Source of the DNA: Fasciola hepatica | Lineage: Eukaryota > Platyhelminthes > Trematoda > Plagiorchiida > Fasciolidae | DNA: 64,000 nt | Reading direction: 5' to 3' | Assembly (NCBI GenBank): GCA_948099385.1 | Contig: CANUEZ040000103.1 | Span: 7,240,501 to 7,304,500, forward strand | In this document: positions 56,408-64,000 of the stretch, piece by piece | Layout: every line of letters starts with the position of its first letter | Numbering within the stretch: the stretch's first letter is position 1 | The notes under the pieces: generated by a model | The model's input: the letters and a program-made list of their open reading frames with translations, nothing else | The model's database searches: none | Told to the model about the DNA's origin: nothing | Program-made: the position numbers and the translations under genes

Positions 56408-57907
56408 GCATGGCAGAAAATATACCTTACGAGAGGGGCCTCGACTTCTAAGACCAACTCTTTCGCCGACTCTGCTGCCCCCAGTTAGGGACACAATCAA
56501 CGATAGAAAGTTTCATCTGACTGAGTTCTCAACGTTAGACTGCCCATGGTTAGTTCCTTAATGAATCAAACAAATTGAAATGCCAGTAATTTCAACCACT
56601 TTGCTTCCATCTACCGCCGTAGTTTCTGTCACTCAAATGCCTCGTCCTTCACTGGTTTTTATATACCTCCATTAACCGTTAGTCCATAGCAGGGGCACAC
56701 CCCGATTGCTCTTTTTTATTTGCCCCCCTTTTCCAGTTCTCTCCTTACGTGAATTTCACCCTCAACGTTTGTATACGCACCTGAATATTGCCGCTGTTTG
56801 GTCGATTATTAGCCTCTGGCTCCGTCCTCTAGAACCCCTTGCAACCTGACCATCCGACCGCCGAACTTATATCTCATATTTTCACGGTTGAACTACGTCC
56901 CACATGCTTAACCATCAATAAACATTAGTGCCATTCCCAACGGTACGGGGCGCGGTCAGATCCACAGCTTTGGCCGGCGCACATCGGGCGTGCAGGTCGT
57001 CTGCAACGATGAGCGAGCGCAATTAGGCTAGCGGATCACACCTCCTGTGCTCACTTTGAAGTTTTTTTAGGTTGAATGTCTAGTGCGCGGCCAGTTTCAT
57101 CCCCTAACACCGGTTGCGGATCGCATGCTTTAATGCTGTCAGCTGCACAGCGCATGCTCCAACCATTCTTGTTCGCCACTGTACGCCCACATATTGCTCT
57201 TTCACATCGATTTTTCCGTTCTTCTATGGTATGAACACCTACCCATTCTGTCCTTGCTCCCATCGACTCCCACTGTGCTACCTCTCATTGCACGTCACTA
57301 TCGTCCTAACTACTCTACCCTTCACCCATGTCGGCGTTGCCAGCCTGTGGTACCTATTCATTTGGTATCACCCTAGGCCTATAAAGCTCATTGATCGCAT
57401 GATTACACCTCACTGCCTACTGTTCTGTCAACCCACCCTGGTTCTCCCTTCTTATGCCTTATACCATTACACACCAGCCTTACCCGCGCCCATAACCAAA
57501 TCTCATATTAGAAATGCCGTTCCAAACTCTGCATCTCTCACAGTCACATTCATTATCCAGTCACTGACACTCTATTTTTCTTGCCTGGCTCCGCGATTCC
57601 TCTGTGGATCCTTCCACCTGGCAGTGCTCCGAATGGTATCGTTCATTTGCATCACTTGTACAATTGCCGCCATGCACGCAGCTCCCAAATGTCCCCGACT
57701 CCGATGCCCATCCATCGTTCATGCGTTATGTTCGTACACCGGTTTATCTGTCCCGGTGCTTCTTTCCCCTCTGCCTTTTTCGCGTTCCACCTGCATTGAG
57801 ATGGTCCTACTCACTATGCCTCACTTGTTTTTTTCGGCCCGTGCTTCCATCTTCTGCTTCGTCTACTGTTTGCCACAGGCTTTTTTTAAAAGCCTTTTGG
57901 ACCGTTC
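56408..57907 (+). mobile_element. CR1-D: proximal 3' UTR
   Basis: This is 1.5 kb of pyrimidine-rich, non-coding sequence after ORF2. From about 56915 it matches the CR1-B 3' UTR, whose pieces lie at 22345-22187, 15575-15326 and 8715 leftward. It is cut at 57907 by the Gypsy element. A 280-codon open frame at 57114-57956 runs into the LTR, has no motif and is a by-product of low G content. Confidence 0.7.
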
Positions 57908-58216
57908 TGTAGCGGTTGCCATCTTCGTTCATACTTTTACCACGTTTATTGTTTAACTGAACGCTGACTGCCAAGCGCGGTGGCCATTTGACCGTTGCTC
58001 TTGCGCACGCTCTCACGCACGCTCCCAAAATACACGCTAACCACTATCTCTCCCAATCGCCTTCTCGTTCTCACGGGTCGTGGAGAATACTGTTCTGGTT
58101 AACATATTTGTGCAGTGCCGCACATTAGAGTAACGTGCAGGTGGTCCACGCAGTACAAAGGACCGAAGCACGCGTTTACTAAGGAAACCGCGAAGTAAGG
58201 TCTAATCAACCTTACA
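57908..58216 (+). repeat. Gypsy 5' LTR
   Basis: It starts TGTAGCGGTT and ends CAACCTTACA, with TG...CA termini. It is identical to the 3' LTR except for GCCATCTTC here against GCCATTTTC there. Confidence 0.97.
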
Positions 58217-58218
58217 AT

Positions 58219-58236
58219 TGGTGAGCCCGACGTGAT
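58219..58236 (+). promoter_or_regulatory. Primer-binding site (tRNA-Trp)
   Basis: TGGTGAGCCCGACGTGAT lies two bases after the LTR. It matches the complement of the conserved 3' end of tRNA-Trp (TGGTGACCCCGACGTGAT) at 17 of 18 positions. It primes minus-strand DNA synthesis. Confidence 0.85.
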
Positions 58237-58476
58237 CCTCAGGTCACGTGAGTTTCCTTGTTTTCTACCGTTCAAGGTCCCGTCTGCGTACGTTTTTGTG
58301 TGTTTCATTGTTTCCCTATCTTGATTTTTTTTTGGTTGGTTTACCAAATAATTTTTTTTTCTCGTCCATACATATTTTGTGTCTAATTCGTCGTAATTTT
58401 TTTTTCTTCGCGAAGACTGTAGTGCCCCATTGGTCGTTGATTTCTTTTCCCGTCTGTATTCCATAAAGTAATCGCT

Positions 58477-59277
58477 ATGTCTGCCGAACGGAAATCCTGC
58501 TCAGACCCCACCGTTGGGGCCATCACGCTGCACATACCGGCATTCACACCTGCTGATCCAGAACTCTGGTTCACGCTGGTTGAGTTAGAATTCGAAAACT
58601 GCCGTATAACCAGCGACGCCAGCCGTTTCAGGTGGGTAGCAGGCCGCCTCCCGCCAGAGGTCACAATGCAAGTAAGGGACGTAATAATCTCTTCCCGAAG
58701 CTATGAGGCTTTAAAGGAGGCTGTCATTGCCCGCACGACCACAACGCAAGACCAACGTATGCAACAACTTCAAAACGTTGAGCTTGGAAGTAGGAAGCCC
58801 TCCGAACTGCTGCGTGAGATGCAGCGCTTGAGAGGACCGACAATAGGTGAGGACCCGCTCTTGAGGGAACTTTGGCTGCAGCGTTTGCCGCATAACATTC
58901 CAGTTTTACTAAGTGCCACACGCAAATGCTCGCTAGAGGAAACTGCAGCGATAGCTGATGACATTATGTCACGATACAACCCCGCTGTAGCTGGAGTAAC
59001 CAGGCCGTCCGTCGCAACGGTGCCTGCCTTGCCAACATCTAACGAACTCGCGTCAGTTTTGTCTAGAATTGACGCGAGCCTGCAACGCCTAGCCGTTAGA
59101 AGTGGGTCACAGGAGCGGCACCGCGCACGCTCACCTAGGCTCCATAGTCCGTCATTGCGACGCCGTTTCGTCGGTTCTTCAAAAGAAGGATATTGTAAAT
59201 ACCACAGTCGCTTCGGTGAGGGAGCCAAACGATGCGAACGAGGGTGTACGTTTCCCGGTGCTCATCAGGGAAACTAA
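58477..59277 (+). CDS. gag: Gypsy Gag protein
   Basis: This 266-codon frame starts MSAERKSC after a T-rich 240-base leader. The N-terminal half has the pattern of Gag proteins of this group ([17 protein letters not shown], residues about 26-42, and [14 protein letters not shown] near 127-140). A basic linker follows, and near the C-terminus is a zinc knuckle C-x2-H-x9-C-x3-C (C240, H243, C253, C257) in place of the usual CCHC. The CHCC knuckle is the known mark of CsRn1-type elements. Gag forms the particle and binds RNA. The frame stops at 59275-59277 immediately after a slippery heptamer, and pol lies in the -1 frame. Confidence 0.93.
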   Translation: MSAERKSCSDPTVGAITLHIPAFTPADPELWFTLVELEFENCRITSDASRFRWVAGRLPPEVTMQVRDVIISSRSYEALKEAVIARTTTTQDQRMQQLQNVELGSRKPSELLREMQRLRGPTIGEDPLLRELWLQRLPHNIPVLLSATRKCSLEETAAIADDIMSRYNPAVAGVTRPSVATVPALPTSNELASVLSRIDASLQRLAVRSGSQERHRARSPRLHSPSLRRRFVGSSKEGYCKYHSRFGEGAKRCERGCTFPGAHQGN

Positions 59278-62200
59278 ACCCCCGGCCCGTGGTGGCGACC
59301 CACGAAGCCGGGTATCACACCAATAGTCGTCTTTTGAACGTAAGGGACATTATTTCAAATAACCTATTCCTTGTAGATACCGGTGCCGAAGTGAGCGTCC
59401 TCCCCCGAGCGAAAGACGACAATAGCACACCGCAGGCCCAAACACTACGCGCTGCCAATGGCACGGCCATCCCAACGTTTGGCCAGCGGTCGCTCACCTT
59501 AAACTTGGGTTTAAAGCGTAATTTTCGTTGGGTATTCATCATCGCCGACGTCCCGTACCCAATTCTGGGCATTGACTTCCTGCAGCACTTTGACTTGTTA
59601 GTTGATGCACGGCGCCGCAGAGTGGTGGATCGTCAGACCACTTTCGCTGTTGCGGGTCATAATTCGCGAGTGAATCACGTCACGCCCTTTTACGTTCAAC
59701 CACCGGCACACCAACCTTATAGCGAACTCATCGCCGCCTACCCGGCCATGTTTCGGCAGGCCGGGCCTCTCCCAGCAGTGACGACCAGTGTCACTCACCA
59801 TATCGACACTAAGGGACCCCCAGTGTTCAGTAGGCCGCGTCGGTTAGCACCAGACAAGCTTCGTGTTGCACAGGCCGAATTCGAACATATGCTAGAACTG
59901 GGTATAATACGCCCTTCTAGTAGCCCTTGGGCTTCCCCCCTTCATATGGTTCCTAAGGCTAGTGGCGACTGGCGACCCTGTGGTGATTACAGAGCGCTTA
60001 ACAAAGTCACCGTCCCGGACCGATACCCGATTCCCCATATACAGGATCTTACTTCGTCTTTATCAGGTTGCTCCATCTTCAGCCGTATCGATTTAGTTCG
60101 TGCGTACAACCAGCTCCCGGTAGCAGAGGCCGATATCCCTAAAACTGCCGTCACTACACCTTTCGGGCTGTTCGAGTTTCTGCGAATGCCGTTTGGACTC
60201 AGCAATGCAGCCCAGACCTTTCAACGGTTCATGCACGAGGCAACCCGTGGTTTGGAAAATGTCCACGTATACCTGGATGATATTTTGGTGGCGAGTTCTT
60301 CAGAGCAAGAGCACGCTACGCACTTACGAGCACTTTTCGAACGCCTTAGCCAGCACGGCGTTACGATCAATATCGCGAAATGCGAATTAGGCCGGTCTGA
60401 TATCACGTTCATAGGACATTCTATTTCATCCTCGGGTATCCGCCCTCTGTCAGATAAAGTTTCCGCTGTTCGCGACTACCCTGAACCCCAATCTTTTCGC
60501 CAGTTGCGTCAGTTTGCCGGCCTGGTGAATTTCTACCGCCGATTTATTCCTCACTGTGCGGAAATGATGCAACCCCTCACCGACCTGTTGCGCGGAGGTA
60601 AGCGGAAGTTCGTGTTTCCCGACACGGCACAGGCCGCATTCGCCTTGGTCAAAGATGCTGTCGCCAACACAGCACTCCTGACACACCCCGACCCTTTGGC
60701 TCCTATTTCTGTAGTGACGGATGCCTCGGACACAGCGGTTGGAGCAGTACTGCAACAGTTCGTAGATGACTCTTGGCAACCTTTAGCATTCTTCTCCAAG
60801 CGCCTACAACCCGCGGAATCAAGGTACAGCACGTTCGGTAGAGAGTTATTAGCCATCTACTTGGGAATCCGTCATTTTCGACATGCACTCGAAGGCCGTT
60901 CGTTCACGGTGTTTACAGACCACAAGCCTTTGGTTTACGCACTGAAGTCAGCTTCGGATCGATACTCACCACGCGAGATTCGCCACTTAGACTTTGTCTC
61001 ACAGTTTACTGTGGACATACGACACGTCTCTGGGGTACTTAATCCCGTCGCAGACGCCTTATCGCGCGTATATCAACTAAGTCTGTCACAAACGCCTAAC
61101 ATCAATTTGGACGCAATGGCACAGGCTCAAACTATGGACCCTGACATCGAACGACTTCGGCAAAACGGTTCTTTGAGTTTAACCACAGTGCCTATCCCAG
61201 CTTCCCAGAATACCATCGTGTGCGATGTGTCGCAAGGTCGCCCTAGGCCAGTAGTTCCTGCTGCCCACCGTTATCCTACGTTCCTGACACTCCATAATCT
61301 GGCTCATCCGGGTGTGACTGCCTCGGTGAAACTGATAACTGAGCGTTTTGTTTGGCACAATGTCAAACGAGATGTCCGTCAATGGGCTCGTGCTTGTCTG
61401 CAGTGTCAACGTGTTAAGACCCATAGGCACACTAAGGCGGCGTTAGCCAGGTTCCCAGAACCTGAAACACGTTTTCATCATGTGCACGTCGACCTCGTAG
61501 GACCACTCCCACCTTCGCTTGGGTACGTTTACATACTCACATGCGTGGATCGTTTTACTCGCTGGCCGCAGGCTATCCCTATCCCTCGTCCCACCTCGGA
61601 AGAGGCCGCGAAAGCTTTTCTGACCGGTTGGGTTAGTCATTTCGGTTGCCCGGCAATAGTGACCACCGATCGCGGTCCACACTTTGACGGCGCTTTCGGC
61701 AGCCTACTCGCTACGCTCGGTTGCCAACACGTTAAGACGACAGCTTACCACCCTCAGGCCAATGGTATGGTTGAGCGTTTCCACCGGCAATTAAAAGCCG
61801 CCCTTCGAGCAAACGGTAACCCCCTTTGGAGTGAAACACTACCATTAGCACTCTTAAGCCTGCGTAGTACCGTTAAGGAGGAGTTACACACAACACCGGC
61901 CGTACTAGTATATGGCTGTACACTTCGTCTGCCTGGGGAGTTGGTAGCCCCCTCACCAACCGTGACTTTCGACTACGGTGACTATGCTCAGCGCCTTACG
62001 CAGCACATGCGAGTGCTCAAGGCCAGTCCGCCGCGTGAACAACAGTCTATAAGTTATGTCCCAACTGCGTTAGGAACCGCTACCCATGTATTCCTTCGCG
62101 TCGATGGCGTTCGATCACCACTACAAGCGCCATACACTGGCCCGTTTCGGGTGATAAAACGTAGGGCAAAAACATTTGTCATAGATATCAACGGACGACA

Positions 62201-62465
62201 CGACACCGTATCTATCGATCGTCTCAAACCTGCCGTCATTGAGTGCAAGCCGCTCGGCCAATTTACACCCACTCAAGTCGCTCAGTCACCCGCATCGAGC
62301 GAGTTACCACTCGAACCACCCCCAATTACGCCTAGTGAGGACTCGGCAGCTAGTCCATCAGATTCTCCAACCGTACCCGCAACGCGAAGTAGCCGTCGCG
62401 GTCGCCAACTACGAAATCCCGTCCGCTTCGCCGATTTCGTGACGATTTTTACAACCGACTGTTAG
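59220..62465 (+). CDS. pol: Gypsy Pol polyprotein (protease, RT, RNase H, integrase)
   Basis: The frame opens at 59220 and is expected to be reached by -1 slippage at 59268-59274 rather than by its own ATG (59232). Residues are counted from that ATG; the frame gives 1,077 codons. Protease: [12 protein letters not shown] with D49. Reverse transcriptase: [19 protein letters not shown] and YLDDILVAS (near 346). RNase [14 protein letters not shown] (near 493) and [11 protein letters not shown]. Integrase: zinc motif from LHNLAHPG to CLQCQR (about 686-730), core acidic residues in HVDLVGPLP (753), [10 protein letters not shown] (811) and NGMVERFHR (847), and a GPF-type C-terminal module (about 968). 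A proline/serine-rich tail ends at 62465. No interruption is seen and all catalytic residues are present. Confidence 0.96.
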   Translation, partial: GSQTMRTRVYVSRCSSGKLNPRPVVATHEAGYHTNSRLLNVRDIISNNLFLVDTGAEVSVLPRAKDDNSTPQAQTLRAANGTAIPTFGQRSLTLNLGLKRNFRWVFIIADVPYPILGIDFLQHFDLLVDARRRRVVDRQTTFAVAGHNSRVNHVTPFYVQPPAHQPYSELIAAYPAMFRQAGPLPAVTTSVTHHIDTKGPPVFSRPRRLAPDKLRVAQAEFEHMLELGIIRPSSSPWASPLHMVPKASGDWRPCGDYRALNKVTVPDRYPIPHIQDLTSSLSGCSIFSRIDLVRAYNQLPVAEADIPKTAVTTPFGLFEFLRMPFGLSNAAQTFQRFMHEATRGLENVHVYLDDILVASSSEQEHATHLRALFERLSQHGVTINIAKCELGRSDITFIGHSISSSGIRPLSDKVSAVRDYPEPQSFRQLRQFAGLVNFYRRFIPHCAEMMQPLTDLLRGGKRKFVFPDTAQAAFALVKDAVANTALLTHPDPLAPISVVTDASDTAVGAVLQQFVDDSWQPLAFFSKRLQPAESRYSTFGRELLAIYLGIRHFRHALEGRSFTVFTDHKPLVYALKSASDRYSPREIRHLDFVSQFTVDIRHVSGVLNPVADALSRVYQLSLSQTPNINLDAMAQAQTMDPDIERLRQNGSLSLTTVPIPASQNTIVCDVSQGRPRPVVPAAHRYPTFLTLHNLAHPGVTASVKLITERFVWHNVKRDVRQWARACLQCQRVKTHRHTKAALARFPEPETRFHHVHVDLVGPLPPSLGYVYILTCVDRFTRWPQAIPIPRPTSEEAAKAFLTGWVSHFGCPAIVTTDRGPHFDGAFGSLLATLGCQHVKTTAYHPQANGMVERFHRQLKAALRANGNPLWSETLPLALLSLRSTVKEELHTTPAVLVYGCTLRLPGELVAPSPTVTFDYGDYAQRLTQHMRVLKASPPREQQSISYVPTALGTATHVFLRVDGVRSPLQAPYTGPFRVIKRRAKTFVIDINGRHDTVSIDRLKPAVIECKPLGQFTPTQVAQSPASSELPLEPPPITPSEDSAASPSDSPTVPATRSSRRGRQLRNPVRFADFVTIFTTDC
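59268..59312 (+). promoter_or_regulatory. Programmed -1 ribosomal frameshift signal
   Basis: The heptamer G-GGA-AAC (59268-59274) is in the correct phase for a -1 slip from gag and is directly followed by the gag stop TAA. After a 6-base spacer, CCCGGC (59281-59286) pairs perfectly with GCCGGG (59307-59312), and inside it CGTGG (59288-59292) pairs with CCACG (59300-59304) around a 7-base loop. Slippery site, spacing and stem-loop all fit the established model for -1 frameshifting. Pol is open from 59220 in exactly that frame. Confidence 0.88.
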
Positions 62466-63038
62466 CAATAAGTTGGGAAGTTCGCCATGGATTTACCAAA
62501 CAACAGACCCGGGAAATTACAATCGGTAGTTATGATTTCATTTTCTTCTGGTCTCCTAGCGACTACAACAACACCGAACATCGTTTGTGTGTTGTTATTA
62601 CGGTCCAACATCCGCCAGCGCCCTCAGGCGCTATTTTGTTCCAGTTTACCTTGCCCTCTCTCAGACGGATCTAACAAGTCACATTGGCTTCATCCGTAGC
62701 CTGGCTGACTCCCGTGCACGTTCAAGGAGCCAACCGCTCACTGGACAACGGGACGATTGGTCAGCCTGGCACTGGAGACGGCAACTGGACGCCTTTTTGG
62801 ATGGACCTGACGAGGCATTTTCCGGCTTGCATTCGTATGAGACCCGCGGGCGCCAAAACACAGTTGGACCCACGCACATCGGACCTCGAGAGTGCAGGCA
62901 CCGGTAAACTCATCAGCAGTCGTTCGACGTCAACAACAATATAACGGAGAAGCTATGAGGAGTTCCTGGACAACCAATAATTCCGGCTTACTATCACGAT
63001 CGAAGCCCAACTCCGTCGGACTTCTAGGAGGAGGCCCC
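62466..63038 (+). other. Gypsy 3' non-coding region and polypurine tract
   Basis: About 570 bases separate the pol stop from the 3' LTR. Several overlapping frames of 66 to 106 codons exist on both strands, but none shows an envelope-like signal, membrane segment or known motif. The last bases, AGGAGGAGGCCCC (63026-63038), form a short polypurine tract directly before the LTR. Confidence 0.6.
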
Positions 63039-63347
63039 TGTAGCGGTTGCCATTTTCGTTCATACTTTTACCACGTTTATTGTTTAACTGAACGCTGACT
63101 GCCAAGCGCGGTGGCCATTTGACCGTTGCTCTTGCGCACGCTCTCACGCACGCTCCCAAAATACACGCTAACCACTATCTCTCCCAATCGCCTTCTCGTT
63201 CTCACGGGTCGTGGAGAATACTGTTCTGGTTAACATATTTGTGCAGTGCCGCACATTAGAGTAACGTGCAGGTGGTCCACGCAGTACAAAGGACCGAAGC
63301 ACGCGTTTACTAAGGAAACCGCGAAGTAAGGTCTAATCAACCTTACA
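63039..63347 (+). repeat. Gypsy 3' LTR
   Basis: This 309-base direct repeat of 57908-58216 has one visible substitution and is followed by GTTC, the right copy of the target duplication. Confidence 0.97.
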
Positions 63348-63351
63348 GTTC

Positions 63352-64000
63352 TGCTTTTTCACTTGCCACCTAATGTAAGCTCAATGTTTCGTCATGGTTC
63401 TCATTCACGGCTTCAATCCGTTTGATCTGCCATTACTCTCTGGTGCCCCTTTTGCTCATTGCTCCCCCAGGCTGCTAACCGTCACAGCTGCTGCATCTTG
63501 CATCACGGGCAGTTCCACCTCCCAACTAACTCTCCACATTATGTATGCACAATCGCTCTGCGCCGCTTAGCCATCTCCATCGCCACCATTTTCCTGCTGA
63601 ATAATGTAAGCCCATTTATTATTGCTCCTCCCATTCTTGACCGACACCACATGCCTCATCTACATAGATCAGGTTATCAGATCCATTCTTACCTGTTCTC
63701 TTCGATACTTTCCTTCATCTCCCTTTTTTGAACTGCTCCTCAGTCGTCGTCCCTTCTGTGCTCCCGTATTCTCCACTCTCTCTGTTGATCCGCCACGTTT
63801 ACCTGTCATGAAGATAATTCACCACGATATTCCAAAGTTAATTCTACAAATATTTGACCTTACCTAACCTGCCCCTCCTAATAACTGATAATTTCTTTCT
63901 AGGACTCCATTTTTATTGGTCCGGCTTCTCTTGGGTGTATATATATATACACATTTATAAACAAGCGCACATATGTATATATGCATTCACTCTGTATCCT
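63352..64000 (+). mobile_element. CR1-D: distal 3' UTR (runs to window end)
   Basis: This continues the UTR cut at 57907. It matches the reverse complement of 7656-8100 in CR1-B through GAACTGCTCCTCA (63735), ACCTGTCATGAAGATAAT (63804), TTTCTTTCTAGGACT (63893) and the TATATATATA block (63936). In CR1-B the triplet tail follows at once; here no tail is seen before the window ends. No gene is present. Confidence 0.68.

Larger units (their letters stand above)
57908..63347 (+). mobile_element. Young CsRn1-like Ty3/Gypsy LTR retrotransposon
   Basis: This is a 5,440-base element with two 309-base LTRs that differ at one visible position. A 4-base target duplication, GTTC, lies at 57904-57907 and 63348-63351. 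It has open gag and pol frames, a primer-binding site complementary to tRNA-Trp and a Gag CHCC knuckle. The CHCC knuckle and tRNA-Trp primer are known hallmarks of the CsRn1 group first described from a liver fluke. All required parts are intact, so recent and perhaps continuing activity is likely. Confidence 0.96.

Noticed and set aside
57114..57956. Open frame of 280 codons on the plus strand
   Set aside because: It runs from the CR1-D UTR into the Gypsy LTR, has no motif and results from G-poor sequence with few stop codons.
62587..62907. Possible envelope or third frame of the Gypsy element
   Set aside because: No signal peptide, membrane segment or cysteine pattern is visible, and several overlapping frames compete. 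CsRn1-type elements are known with gag and pol only.
1..64000. tRNA, rRNA, CRISPR, bacterial promoter or terminator features
   Set aside because: The organism is eukaryotic. I looked for tRNA cloverleaf-like stretches and regularly spaced repeats and found none that I could support.

Overview
The window is eukaryotic, repeat-dense DNA. It is most likely from a flatworm (Platyhelminthes; fluke or tapeworm cannot be told apart from sequence alone). Three things support this: a young Ty3/Gypsy element of the CsRn1 type (Gag CHCC knuckle, tRNA-Trp-like primer site), several CR1-like non-LTR retrotransposons, and a spliced gene whose introns are mostly 31-40 bases long, a size class known from flatworms. 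I see no bacterial operon, rRNA, tRNA or CRISPR, and no housekeeping gene. Almost everything that can be recognised is a mobile element, alive or dead.

Layout, with labels used below. 1-3660: UTR-like repeat debris with two 3'-end signatures of a CR1-like family. 3663-7652: CR1-A (+), an ORF1 remnant followed directly by a long 3' UTR, with ORF2 missing. 7653-26956: CR1-B (-), a decayed non-LTR element whose roughly 2 kb 3' UTR is split twice, by BEL-2 (8716-15325, +, ruined) and by BEL-1 (15576-22181, -, intact polyprotein, 5-base target duplication). 27745-32380: three small CR1-like fragments in purine-rich filler. 32943-36780: a decayed Tnp2-like transposase followed on the same strand by a spliced DUF4806 gene (copy A) and a CCGG-rich end. 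38641-39418: an ORF1 remnant of another non-LTR family. 39419-39686: a solo Gypsy LTR on the minus strand, abutting a second, much better preserved DUF4806 gene (copy B, 39672-41156), again followed by a CCGG-rich end at 41643. 41933-49509: CR1-C (+), the best preserved CR1-like element, its 3' UTR split by fragment CR1-H (-). 49510-51290: CR1-G, a 5'-truncated RT of a second CR1-like family. 51450-64000: CR1-D (+), whose 3' UTR is split by the young Gypsy element at 57908-63347.

How the parts relate: the three large LTR elements all sit inside 3' UTRs of one CR1-like family, so the window is a stack of nested insertions whose order can be read. The CR1-like copies are oldest, then BEL-2, with BEL-1 and Gypsy last (LTR pairs nearly identical). 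Gypsy carries a textbook -1 frameshift signal between gag and pol. The most unusual content is the Tnp2-like plus DUF4806 pair, which I read as a two-gene cut-and-paste transposon with its own repetitive end sequence. Family names rest on motif recognition by eye. No database search was possible, and boundaries of decayed copies are approximate.
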